From Acidobacteriota bacterium (GTDB lineage Bacteria > Acidobacteriota > Terriglobia > Terriglobales > Acidobacteriaceae), in contig JAGWML010000039.1 of NCBI GenBank assembly GCA_028873155.1, positions 1 to 15,805 on the forward strand: a DNA stretch of 15,805 nt, read 5' to 3'. Within the stretch, counting starts at the first letter, position 1. Every line of letters begins with the position of its first letter. The position numbers were made by a program, and so were the translations under genes. Positions 1 through 7,312 of the stretch are shown here, in pieces. The notes under the pieces were generated by a model, which was given only the letters and a program-made list of their open reading frames with translations, did no database searches and was not told where the DNA came from.

Positions 1-505
1 AGTTGCCGAGGCCGCGGCCACCGATTTCGCGGTTGCCGACCGCATTGACGTCTGCGATGCTGCCGGGCTTGACCTTGATCATGTCGGTGCCGACACCAAC
101 GACCTTATCGGGATCGACTTTGACATCGCCCTTCACGGGTGTTGTTCCCGGCTCCGGGTCGTCGTCCTGTGCCTTCCCTTTTTTGCCGTTTTTCTTGCCG
201 GACGCAGAGCCTGGGGGCGGAGCGGGAATATCGCCTGCGACGGGGGTAGTTCCGGGAGCGGGTTGGGCAGCCGAAGGGGTGGAAGCCGCCGGTTGCTGGG
301 CAGACGGAGCAGAGGGTGCCTGCGCCGGAGCGGAAGGCGCTGATGCGGACTGAGGCTGTGCCGGAGCGGTGGCGGCAGGCGCGGTGGAGGCGGGCTGCGC
401 GGACGGGGTCTGTTGTGCGGTGGACTGGGCAAGAAGGGCTGCGGGGACAGCCAGGGCAGCGGCAAGCACAAGAGTGCGGTTGAGATAAGAGTGCGCCCAG
501 TTCAT
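1..505 (-). CDS. Exported protein N-terminus, probably M48 metallopeptidase (partial)
   Basis: The reading frame is open from an ATG at 505-503 to the window edge (168 codons, C-terminus missing). A strong Shine-Dalgarno GGAGGT at 511-516 sits 5 nt before the ATG. Residues 1-26 form a signal peptide (basic start, Leu/Ala core, LLA|Q cleavage site). Residues 28-100 are an Ala/Pro/Ser/Gln-rich low-complexity linker, followed by a Lys-rich patch (about 104-111). The short unit PGTTPVxGD occurs twice (about 84-92 and 119-127). The last residues, DVNAVGNREIGGRGLGN, resemble the segment just before the catalytic domain in acidobacterial M48 proteases, as I remember that family. The HExxH zinc motif would lie beyond the edge, so the family call is inference. 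The protein should act in the periplasm or outer envelope. It is transcribed divergently from the phosphatase gene at 757. Confidence 0.6.
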   Translation of the reverse strand, partial: MNWAHSYLNRTLVLAAALAVPAALLAQSTAQQTPSAQPASTAPAATAPAQPQSASAPSAPAQAPSAPSAQQPAASTPSAAQPAPGTTPVAGDIPAPPPGSASGKKNGKKGKAQDDDPEPGTTPVKGDVKVDPDKVVGVGTDMIKVKPGSIADVNAVGNREIGGRGLGN

Positions 506-568
506 GGTGTACCTCCAGCGGAAGAGCTCCCGCGGCGGAGCCCGCTTCGCTCCAGTTCGTTAGACGCT

Positions 569-597
569 AGTATGGGCTCTGTGGATTTGAAGGGCAA
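569..597 (-). promoter_or_regulatory. Predicted sigma70-like promoter for the exported protein gene
   Basis: Read on the minus strand, TTGCCC (597-592) and CATACT (574-569) are separated by exactly 17 bases. Transcription would start near 562 and leave a leader of roughly 57 nt that carries the GGAGGT ribosome site at 511-516. The prediction rests on hexamer match and spacing only. Confidence 0.45.
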
Positions 598-756
598 AGA
601 AATATTTCAACACATGCACGGGTGACAGGCGCCAGGCGATGGGCGGGGTCAGCCGGCAGCGCTCAAACAACGGATAAACGAGGTCTTTGCGAGTACCTGT
701 TGGGTGCAGGATGCCGTCTGCATTAGAGTTGTGAACAAAGTTTGCGGAGGGGTGGA

Positions 757-2895
757 GTGCGACGGAAGCTGTGGAGCGCGGTGGCGGCGGGGCTGGTGTG
801 CTGGGCGGTAGCGGCGGGAGCGCAGCAACGGCGCGGCGAGGCCTCTCTTGCGAACGTGCTGACGCCGGAGAAGCACTTGCCGGCGGCCCGGGCGAATGCT
901 CCGGCGGTTCCGCAGGTATTGTTTGATGCGACGCGGCTCGGTGGACCGCTGGTGCTGGATCATGGCTGGCGCGTAGGCGTAACCAGCAACAAGGCCGCGG
1001 CCGGGCCTGGATTTGATGACTCGCTGTGGCCGGTGAAGAGCTCGGGGGATTCACTGGATGGCTTGCAGGATCTGGATCACCCGGAAGGCGCAGGAGGGTC
1101 GAAGCCGGGGCCACCGCCCCAAGCCCAGCATGGTCACGGCAGGCCGTTTGTATGGTTCCGGCTGCATGTGAAGCTGCCGCCGCAGCACGGGCCGCTGGCG
1201 TTGCTGATTACGGTACCGGTGGTTCCGAGCACGGGGATGTCGATTGATCCCGGCGGGCCGGGCGTGACAGTGTTTGCGAACGGGAAAGAGATTGAGCCCG
1301 AGGGGCCGCATGGCGCCGCGCCGGAGATGTTCCAGGAGATTACCCGAGTCTATGACCTGGGTGTGCCACAAGAGCAGACAGACCTGACGCTGGTGGCAAG
1401 AACGATCTACATTCCATTTGGCTTGTCGGCGTTCACGAATTTCTTTACGGCGCGGACTCTGAAGCTGGGAGACCGCTCGGACCTGGAAGAGGAACTGAAC
1501 CTGTGGTCGGCCCATAACCTGTTTGAGCGGCTGCCGCGGCTGGTGAATGCGATTCTTTTGATCGTGCTGACGTTTTTTCTGCTGGCGCTGTATGTGACGC
1601 AGAAGGGGCATGTGGAGTATCTGTGGCTCGCGCTGCACGAGCTGACGCAAGTGCCCATCGCCTTTATCGACCTGGCGGGAAGCACGGCGATGCTGGACCG
1701 GGGATGGTATGGCTCGGCCGTGATGCAGCTGGTGGTGATTTCGGCGTATCTCTACTTTGAGTTTCTGGTGGCGTTTCTTTCTCTGAAACGTCGCTGGTAC
1801 ATCACGGCGTTGCGATGGACCTCTCCCGTTCTGCTGGGCGTGGGACCGACGCTGGAGCTGCTGTTCGGCTTCCACAGTGCGATGTGGATCTTTGTAACAG
1901 CGGCGGTGTGGCTGTCCGCCATGGCGTGGATGATCGGGTGGTTCGCGTTCATTTTTACCACGCTGATTATGGCGACGCTGCGGAAGAACTTTGAGGCTGG
2001 CCTGCTTCTGATTCCGCTGCTGCTGACGATAGTGGGAATAGTGGACCCAATTCTGAGCGGCAGCCTGACGAGCTGGAACGGTCAGGCGTACCACTCACCT
2101 TTAACGATGCAAGCGGGGCCGATTCCAATTCACTTTGCGTCGCTTGCTGATTTCGCGGGCCTGCTGGCGATTGTGCTGATCATCTTTGTGCGCTTCCTGC
2201 ATGTGCAGCGCGATCAGGAGCGCGCGGCCAGCGAACTGGCTGCTGCGCGGAGCGTGCAGGAGCTGATGATTCCGAAGGAGCGGCAGGAGACGCCGGGATT
2301 TGAAGTGGATTCGGTCTACAATCCGGCGACGGAGGTGGGTGGCGACTTTTTCCATGTGCAATCGACCGAGGACGGCGGGCTGCTGGTGGTGGTTGGCGAT
2401 GTAGCCGGCAAGGGCCTGCAGGCTGCGATGCGGGTGTCCATGTTGATGGGCGCGTTGCGGCACACGACGGAGAGGCGACCGGGAAAGATTCTGGATTCGC
2501 TGAACCGTGTGCTGGCGGGCAGCGAGAGCCTGACGACGTGCCAGGCGGTGCTGCTGCGCCCGGATGGCGAGGTGGTGCTGGCGAATGCAGGGCACCTGTC
2601 GCCCTACCTGAACAGCCAGGAGGTGCAGTTGCCGGGTGGTCTGCCGCTGGGTGTGCTGGCGGACGGAGCCTACGAAGAAGTGCAACTGTATCTGCATCCG
2701 GGAGATCGTCTACTGTTGCTGTCCGATGGCGTGGTGGAGGCGCGAAAGCCGACAGGCGAGCTGTTTGGCTTTGATCGCGTGCAGAACCTGAGCAATCAGT
2801 CCGCGTACTACATTGCCGATGCGGCGAAGGAGTTTGGGCAGGAAGACGACATTACAGTGCTGACGGTGCGGCGGCTGGCCGAAGCGGCGGCGTAG
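757..2895 (+). CDS. Membrane sensor with C-terminal SpoIIE/PP2C serine phosphatase
   Basis: The GTG at 757 is preferred as start because GGAGG at 746-750 lies 6 nt upstream; an in-frame TTG at 742 would include that site in the coding region. The product is 712 residues. Residues 1-22 are a signal peptide ending near AGAQ. About 25-255 form a periplasmic region whose W...FDDSLW pattern (about 70-91) and VWFRLHVKLP strand resemble a galactose-binding-like jelly roll. About 257-480 contain roughly seven hydrophobic helices, as in 7TMR-DISM receptors. About 485-510 are a helical linker, and about 515-708 a SpoIIE-type PP2C domain. The metal-binding motifs are all present: EVGGDF, GDVAGKG, LLLLSDGVVEA and QEDDITVL, plus ANAGHLSPYL and GELFGFDR. 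Such enzymes dephosphorylate phosphoserine or phosphothreonine partners, often anti-sigma antagonists, at the inner membrane. No partner kinase or antagonist is encoded nearby. It converges on the next gene with 8 nt between stops. Confidence 0.88.
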   Translation: MRRKLWSAVAAGLVCWAVAAGAQQRRGEASLANVLTPEKHLPAARANAPAVPQVLFDATRLGGPLVLDHGWRVGVTSNKAAAGPGFDDSLWPVKSSGDSLDGLQDLDHPEGAGGSKPGPPPQAQHGHGRPFVWFRLHVKLPPQHGPLALLITVPVVPSTGMSIDPGGPGVTVFANGKEIEPEGPHGAAPEMFQEITRVYDLGVPQEQTDLTLVARTIYIPFGLSAFTNFFTARTLKLGDRSDLEEELNLWSAHNLFERLPRLVNAILLIVLTFFLLALYVTQKGHVEYLWLALHELTQVPIAFIDLAGSTAMLDRGWYGSAVMQLVVISAYLYFEFLVAFLSLKRRWYITALRWTSPVLLGVGPTLELLFGFHSAMWIFVTAAVWLSAMAWMIGWFAFIFTTLIMATLRKNFEAGLLLIPLLLTIVGIVDPILSGSLTSWNGQAYHSPLTMQAGPIPIHFASLADFAGLLAIVLIIFVRFLHVQRDQERAASELAAARSVQELMIPKERQETPGFEVDSVYNPATEVGGDFFHVQSTEDGGLLVVVGDVAGKGLQAAMRVSMLMGALRHTTERRPGKILDSLNRVLAGSESLTTCQAVLLRPDGEVVLANAGHLSPYLNSQEVQLPGGLPLGVLADGAYEEVQLYLHPGDRLLLLSDGVVEARKPTGELFGFDRVQNLSNQSAYYIADAAKEFGQEDDITVLTVRRLAEAAA

Positions 2896-2903
2896 AGGAC
2901 GCT

Positions 2904-4013
2904 TCAGAACAACTGGCCCTTGAACAGATAGACGAGCTCGATGAGCAGGATGAGAACGACGGTCGCCTCCAGGAAGAAGGCGCGGCTCTGGTTGAACTGC
3001 TCGACCATGTCCTGATAGAGATCTTCCGCAGTGCGCAGCTTGCGCGAGACCAGATCCTTGTAATCGGGCACACCTACCTTGGCAGCGGCCAGCTTGTAGA
3101 AGCGCGCCGCAAACATGTCACTGAGGAACTTGATGGCATTGTCCGCGCGTTCGGTGAGCTCGGTGACGTCGAGCAGGACGGTGTGGAGACGCCGCGCGGA
3201 GCGGGCCAGCCCCCAGCGCGTAAAGAATCCCCGCTTCTCGGCGAGCAGATCATAGACACTGTCGAGGATTCCTGTGAGCACCTCGTCGTAATGCCGGAAC
3301 TCGAGCAACTGCGAGTTGGCATACTCGAGGAGCTGAATCGATGTGTCAGCGCCGGCAGTGGTGTCGTAGAGGAACGCCGCGTTCCAGCCGATGACGGCCA
3401 CATCACCCGCATAGTAGGACACCTGTGAGTTCAGGACTTCATTCACCTCGCCCTGCGAGAGCAGCAGCCCATCCCCGCGGACGACCTGCGCAATGTGCAA
3501 GCCGTGTTCGCGCGTGAGTTCGGCTGCATTGTGTGCTCCGACAGCCTCACGCAGATGAAAGATGAAGTAGTCCTCACTGAGCCAACGCGAGGAGGGCTTG
3601 ATCATGGCAGAAGCGATGCGCTCAAGCCTGGCGCGCACGACGGGCTCGACGCGCGAGGCGAAATCGACATCCCACACCCAGCGGCTGGCCAGGCGCACGA
3701 GGTCGTCCCAGTTGCCCGTGAACGGAAGCTGGTAGAGGACGCTGGCGACGCCGTAATCGTAGTATTTGACTTCGCCTTCGAGACGCTCGCCCGTTTCCAA
3801 CACGAGTGGCTCCAGCGGGCCGACGACCGGAGGCCGATGGTAGCGAACGTAACCCGGAACGGGCTGTTTCATGCTTGGCTGCGGAATTGTGCGCGCGCTG
3901 ATGGCCTGCTGCACGAGATCGAGGCGCAGCTCCTCACAGACATCGAACTGAATCAGGACAAGGACGGATCCGCTGAGGATCGGGTGCTCCGGAGGTGGGC
4001 CTGCGGCGGACAT
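2904..4013 (-). CDS. RMD1/DUF155-like protein with C-terminal membrane anchor
   Basis: The 369-residue protein starts at ATG 4013, with GGAGG at 4018-4022 just upstream. Features that suggest the RMD1/Sif2 (DUF155) family are the YYDYGVASVLY strand (about 84-94), the AAELTREHGLHIAQ segment, an alternating helical stretch around SQGEVNEVLNSQ, the block LLEYANSQLLEFRHYDE and one hydrophobic helix at the extreme C-terminus (about 347-364). There is no signal peptide, so the bulk should face the cytoplasm with a tail anchor. Eukaryotic members act in mitochondria (scaffolding or translation-related roles); the bacterial role is not known to me. The gene appears to be a single transcription unit: the terminator at 4155-4198 separates it from the upstream inositol synthase gene. 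The family call is from pattern memory only. Confidence 0.6.
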   Translation of the reverse strand: MSAAGPPPEHPILSGSVLVLIQFDVCEELRLDLVQQAISARTIPQPSMKQPVPGYVRYHRPPVVGPLEPLVLETGERLEGEVKYYDYGVASVLYQLPFTGNWDDLVRLASRWVWDVDFASRVEPVVRARLERIASAMIKPSSRWLSEDYFIFHLREAVGAHNAAELTREHGLHIAQVVRGDGLLLSQGEVNEVLNSQVSYYAGDVAVIGWNAAFLYDTTAGADTSIQLLEYANSQLLEFRHYDEVLTGILDSVYDLLAEKRGFFTRWGLARSARRLHTVLLDVTELTERADNAIKFLSDMFAARFYKLAAAKVGVPDYKDLVSRKLRTAEDLYQDMVEQFNQSRAFFLEATVVLILLIELVYLFKGQLF

Positions 4014-4076
4014 CGTACCTCCGCATGGTACTCGATTTCCGGACCACGCGAAGTGAGCGCATCAAGGTGCGAGGGG

Positions 4077-4106
4077 ATCTTAATGCAGGATTTTGAAGAG
4101 GGTCAG
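4077..4106 (-). promoter_or_regulatory. Possible promoter for the RMD1-like gene
   Basis: On the minus strand CTGACC (4106-4101) and TAAGAT (4082-4077) are 18 bases apart. Transcription would begin near 4070, about 57 nt before the ATG at 4013. The -35 match is only partial. It lies downstream of the terminator at 4155-4198, as expected if the gene needs its own promoter. Confidence 0.3.
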
Positions 4107-4154
4107 AAGAAGAGGTTGCACGATCGCAGGAGGGATTGCGCGGGCGGGACGTGT

Positions 4155-4198
4155 AGAGAAAAGCTGTGGCGCCGACCGGAGAGGCCGGCGCCACGGCT
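4155..4198 (-). terminator. Rho-independent terminator after inositol-phosphate synthase
   Basis: A perfect 9-bp inverted repeat, GTGGCGCCG (4166-4174) and CGGCGCCAC (4186-4194), extends by three or four more pairs past one mismatch (4165/4195). On the minus strand the stem is followed directly by TTTTCTCT (4162-4155). It begins 6 nt after the stop codon at 4204-4206, so it should end the minus-strand transcript of the synthase gene. Confidence 0.8.
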
Positions 4199-4203
4199 GT
4201 GGA

Positions 4204-5550
4204 CTAGTCGTAGTACTCGAGTCCGAGGTGGGTGATGAGGTCCGCGCCCATGATGTGGCGCAGCGTGTTCTTGAGCTTCATCGATTGAATGAAGAGGTCG
4301 TGCTCGGGGTAGAGGCCTTCGGCGGTCTGAGGCGACTTGAGGTAGAAGCTGAGCCACTCCTGAATGCCGATGGACTGGAGCGACGGTGTGCGCTTGGCGA
4401 GGTCGAGGAAGAGGACCAGGTCGAGCGCGATGGGCGCGGCAAGGATGGAGTCGCGGCAGAGGAAGTTGACCTTGAGCTGCATGGGGTAGCCAAGCCAGCC
4501 GAAGATGTCGATGTTGTCCCAGGCTTCCTTCTCGTCGCCGCGCGGGGGGTAATAGTTGATGCGGATCTTGTGGTAGATGTCCTTGTAGAGGTCGGGGTAG
4601 AGCTCGGGCTGGAAGATGTATTCGAGCGAGCCCAGCTTGGACTCTTCCTTGGTCTTGAAGGACTGCGGCTCGTCGAGCACTTCGCCATCGCGGTTGCCGA
4701 GGATGTTGGTGGAGAACCAGCCGTGCACGCCGAGCATGCGCGTCTTGAATGCAGGCGCGAGGACCGTCTTCATGAACGTCTGGCCGGTCTTGAAGTCCTT
4801 GCCGCAGATGGGCGCGGCGTTTTTCTTCGAGAGCTCGATCATGGCTGGGACGTCGACGGTGAGGTTCGGCGCGCCGTTGGCGAAGGGTACGCCCTCGCTG
4901 AGTGCGGCGTAGGCGTAGATCTGTGACGGGGCGATGCCGGGGTCGTTGGCCTCAAGACCCTTCTCGAACGCAGCCAGCGATTGATGGACCGCGGAGGGTT
5001 CGAGGAAGATCTCAGTCGAGCCGCACCAGATCATCACGACGCGGTCCACGGTCTTCTTGAAGGCGCGAATGTCAGCGACGACCTGCTCGGCCAGGTCGCG
5101 CTTGTTCTTGCCCTTCTTGACGTGCGTGCCATGGAGGCGCTTGACGTAGTGCTGGTCGAAGACAGCAGGCATGGGCTTGATGGTTTCGAGATAGGGCTTG
5201 AGCTGGGCCAGCGTCTCTTTGTCGAGAACGGCGGCGTGCGCAGCGGCCTCGTAGACGTTGTCCTCGAAGATGTCCCATCCGGTGAAGACGATGTCATCGA
5301 GTTTGGCGAGCGGAACGAAGTCCTTGATGAGGGGCGACTTGTTGTCAGTCCGCTTGCCGAGCCGGATGGTGCCCATTTGCGTGAGGGAACCAATCGGCTT
5401 GGCGAGCCCGCGACGGACCGCTTCAACGCCGGCGATCATGGTGGTGGCGACGGCGCCCAGGCCGACGACCATTACACCGAGTTTGCCCTTGGCGGGCTCA
5501 ATCTTCCCTGCTTCGGCAGTCTTGTGGCCGCCTTTCGCTTCAGTTGCCAT
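4204..5550 (-). CDS. ino1: Inositol-3-phosphate synthase (myo-inositol-1-phosphate synthase)
   Basis: The enzyme converts D-glucose 6-phosphate to 1D-myo-inositol 3-phosphate in an NAD-dependent isomerisation in the cytosol, the first step toward inositol lipids and other inositol compounds. The start chosen is ATG 5550 (AGGA at 5557-5560, spacing 6), giving 448 residues. The frame stays open to 5688, but that extension would overlap the dedA gene end and lacks conserved sequence. Visible family motifs are the nucleotide-binding GLGAVATT (30-37), WCGSTE (175-180), GKDFKTGQT (250-258), NILGNRDG (282-289), the CRDSILAAPIALDL segment (365-378) and AKRTPS (385-390), which carry active-site lysines and asparagines in this family. 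A short Lys/Ala-rich tail (1-22) precedes the Rossmann strand. dedA ends 89 nt upstream on the same strand, so the two may be co-transcribed. Confidence 0.93.
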   Translation of the reverse strand: MATEAKGGHKTAEAGKIEPAKGKLGVMVVGLGAVATTMIAGVEAVRRGLAKPIGSLTQMGTIRLGKRTDNKSPLIKDFVPLAKLDDIVFTGWDIFEDNVYEAAAHAAVLDKETLAQLKPYLETIKPMPAVFDQHYVKRLHGTHVKKGKNKRDLAEQVVADIRAFKKTVDRVVMIWCGSTEIFLEPSAVHQSLAAFEKGLEANDPGIAPSQIYAYAALSEGVPFANGAPNLTVDVPAMIELSKKNAAPICGKDFKTGQTFMKTVLAPAFKTRMLGVHGWFSTNILGNRDGEVLDEPQSFKTKEESKLGSLEYIFQPELYPDLYKDIYHKIRINYYPPRGDEKEAWDNIDIFGWLGYPMQLKVNFLCRDSILAAPIALDLVLFLDLAKRTPSLQSIGIQEWLSFYLKSPQTAEGLYPEHDLFIQSMKLKNTLRHIMGADLITHLGLEYYD

Positions 5551-5639
5551 TGCTTTTCCTACCCTTCCTTTGGTTGCTGCTGCATTTCGATCAAAAAATT
5601 GCTGACTAAAAAGAATCAGACCGCTGCGTTCTGTAAAGC

Positions 5640-6275
5640 TCAGGCTGCCTGCCGCTCCCTGCGACTCAGATGCGACCAGACAAACCACACAATGCCCGCC
5701 ACCAGCGCGACTTCAACGCCAAGATGGAAGCGATGAAAGGCCTGCTCGAAGCGCGGATCGGTGTGCCACTTCTCGCCGAGCTTCATGCCGGCATAGGCAA
5801 GCGCGAAACACCACGGCCAGGAACCCACAAAAGTATAGATGTGGAAGCGGAGTTGTGGCATCCGGGCAATTCCCGCCGGGAAGGCGATGAAGGTGCGCAC
5901 GACGGGCAGAAGGCGCGCGAGCAGCACGGTGATGGAACCGTACCTCTCAAAGAACCACGTCATGCGGTCGAGGTCGTGGTGGCTCATCAGGACCCACTTG
6001 CCGTAGCGTTCGACAAGCGGGCGGCCACCCTTGGCGCCAATCCAGTAGGCGACGACAGAGCCCAGATTGCAGCCGATGGCGCCGGCGGTGGCGGCCCAGA
6101 ACAGACTCATGTGGCCGAGATAGACGACGTAGCCGGCGAAGGGCATGATGATTTCAGACGGCAACGGGATGCAGGCCGACTCGATCCCCATCAGCAGAAC
6201 GATGCCGGCGTAACCGCCCTGGCTGATGACCTGCGTGATGAACCGCACCAGAACGGCGAGAATATGTTCACTCAT
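5640..6275 (-). CDS. DedA-family inner membrane protein
   Basis: DedA proteins are polytopic inner-membrane proteins. Several members act in phospholipid or undecaprenyl-phosphate recycling and membrane homeostasis. The ATG at 6275 gives MSEHILAVLVRF and a 211-residue protein; an in-frame start at 6314 adds 13 residues that do not look like family sequence. Diagnostic features are GIESACIPLPSEIIMPFAGY (about 29-48), a GCNLGSVVAYWIGAKGG segment, the ARLLPVVRTFIAFPAGIARM motif with the conserved proline and arginines, and a last helix VALVAGIVWFVWSHL. There is no clear Shine-Dalgarno site before the ATG. A TATACT box lies 10 nt upstream instead, so the mRNA may be nearly leaderless. The gene is divergent from hemQ and lies upstream of the inositol synthase gene. 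Confidence 0.88.
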   Translation of the reverse strand: MSEHILAVLVRFITQVISQGGYAGIVLLMGIESACIPLPSEIIMPFAGYVVYLGHMSLFWAATAGAIGCNLGSVVAYWIGAKGGRPLVERYGKWVLMSHHDLDRMTWFFERYGSITVLLARLLPVVRTFIAFPAGIARMPQLRFHIYTFVGSWPWCFALAYAGMKLGEKWHTDPRFEQAFHRFHLGVEVALVAGIVWFVWSHLSRRERQAA

Positions 6276-6285
6276 GGACAGAACC

Positions 6286-6291
6286 AGTATA
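6286..6291 (-). promoter_or_regulatory. TATACT -10-like box ahead of dedA
   Basis: The minus strand reads TATACT at 6291-6286, 10 nt before the ATG at 6275. Transcription would start about 4 nt or less before the start codon. No convincing -35 hexamer was seen at 16-18 bases. See the finding on leaderless starts. Confidence 0.35.
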
Positions 6292-6362
6292 AAGGCCGCA
6301 AGCGGCGCGGGCACGCGGCTTTGTCGCGGCAGGTCCGCAATCCGGCTTTGTTAGGATGAGGG

Positions 6363-7232
6363 GTGTTGCAGGAAAGAATTGAGGTACGTCCATTGGCTGA
6401 TTCTGCTGCGTTTCCACCGGTTCCCTTGACGCTTGAGGGATCAAGCACGTTGCATCAATTTTTCCGGTTTGACTGGAAGACGTGGAAGGCGCTGCCTGCT
6501 GCGGAGCGTGGCCGCATTGCGGCCGATACCGCGGCTGCGCTGAGGATGATGGAGCGCGCGGGCGCGGATGGGCCGGTGCAGACGGCAGTGTTTTCGCAAC
6601 TGGGACACAAGGGTGACCTGATTCTGCTGCACTTTCGCAAATCGATGGAGGAGCTGAACCAGGTGGAGCTGGAGCTGGCGCAGACAGCGTTGTCCGATTT
6701 TATGGAGCTGAAGCATTCGTATGTGTCGGTTGTCGAGTTGGGGCTGTACGAGTCGACGCGCAAGACGTATGAGGCTGCGGCGGCGAAGGGAGCTGCGATG
6801 CATTCCGCTGAGTGGAATGCGGAAGTCGAGGCGAGCATGAAGCGCGGCGCGGAGGCGATGAAGTCGCGGCTGTGGCCTGCGGTGCCGGAGGCGAAGTATC
6901 TGTGCTTTTACCCAATGGACCGCAAGCGTGGCGAGGAGAAGAACTGGTATTCGGTCCCCTTTGCCGAGCGGCAGCGCATGATGCACGAGCATGGGCTGAT
7001 TGGGCGGCGCTATGGCGATGTGGTGAAGCAGATCATCACGGGATCGATCGGCATGGACGACTGGGAGTGGGGCGTGGACCTGTTTGCCGAGGACCCAGTG
7101 GTCTTCAAAAAGCTGATTTACGAGATGCGATTCGACGAGGTAAGCGCGGTGTATGCGCTGTTCGGGCAGTTCTTTCTGGGTATCCGGCTGCCGGTGGAGA
7201 AGCTGAGCGGGTGGCTGGAGGGACGACTGTAG
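6363..7232 (+). CDS. hemQ: Coproheme decarboxylase HemQ (chlorite dismutase-like family)
   Basis: HemQ removes two carboxyl groups from coproheme III to give heme b, the last step of the coproporphyrin-dependent route. The 289-residue frame contains the family's C-terminal core: KNWYSVPFAERQRMM (193-207), HGLIGRRYGDVV (210-221), ITGSIGMDDWEWGVDLF (225-241) and KKLIYEMRFDE (249-259). His210 matches the proximal heme ligand. Tyr183 in FYPMDRKR lies exactly 27 residues before it, the same spacing as the catalytic Tyr/His pair I recall for Gram-positive HemQ, so coproheme activity is favoured over chlorite dismutase. The start is uncertain: GTG 6363 follows TTAGGATGAGG, which could be a ribosome site or a -10 box; TTG 6393 follows GAGGT and would remove 10 residues. 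The gene is divergent from dedA and 80 nt ahead of nth. Confidence 0.9.
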   Translation: MLQERIEVRPLADSAAFPPVPLTLEGSSTLHQFFRFDWKTWKALPAAERGRIAADTAAALRMMERAGADGPVQTAVFSQLGHKGDLILLHFRKSMEELNQVELELAQTALSDFMELKHSYVSVVELGLYESTRKTYEAAAAKGAAMHSAEWNAEVEASMKRGAEAMKSRLWPAVPEAKYLCFYPMDRKRGEEKNWYSVPFAERQRMMHEHGLIGRRYGDVVKQIITGSIGMDDWEWGVDLFAEDPVVFKKLIYEMRFDEVSAVYALFGQFFLGIRLPVEKLSGWLEGRL

Positions 7233-7233
7233 T

Positions 7234-7261
7234 CCCGAAGGAATCGTTGCTCGATTCCGGG
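7234..7261 (+). repeat. Hairpin in the hemQ-nth gap
   Basis: GGAATCG (7240-7246) and CGATTCC (7252-7258) form a perfect 7-bp stem with a 5-base loop. CCC (7234-7236) can add pairs with GGG (7259-7261) around a bulge. No T-run follows, so it is a poor intrinsic terminator. Together with the following GGGGGCTGAAGGCC it looks like a decayed intergenic palindrome. Confidence 0.4.
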
Positions 7262-7299
7262 GGCTGAAGGCCTCTGCTCCCTCCGTGGGCTGGCAGATT

Positions 7300-7305
7300 T
7301 ACACT
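7300..7305 (+). promoter_or_regulatory. TACACT -10-like box ahead of nth
   Basis: TACACT ends 7 nt before the ATG at 7313, and no Shine-Dalgarno sequence is visible between them. The mRNA may start at or next to the start codon. No good -35 hexamer was found. Confidence 0.3.
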
Positions 7306-7312
7306 CCTTACC

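Noticed and set aside
1051..2094. Long minus-strand open frame opposite the phosphatase gene
   Set aside because: It is rich in Arg, Gln and His and has no recognisable motifs, a pattern expected from the reverse complement of a GC-rich gene; the plus-strand frame has all PP2C motifs.
3495..4926. Two long plus-strand frames (3495-4235 and 4093-4926)
   Set aside because: They lie antisense to the RMD1-like and inositol synthase genes, have mirrored acidic/hydrophobic composition and no ribosome sites; the opposite strand carries clear family motifs.
5602..5619. CTGACTAAAAAGAATCAG as terminator between dedA and the synthase
   Set aside because: Only four terminal base pairs plus a mismatch, AT-rich, with no stable stem.
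5551..5688. N-terminal extension of inositol-phosphate synthase
   Set aside because: It overlaps the end of dedA and has no conserved residues; ATG 5550 has a good AGGA site at correct spacing.
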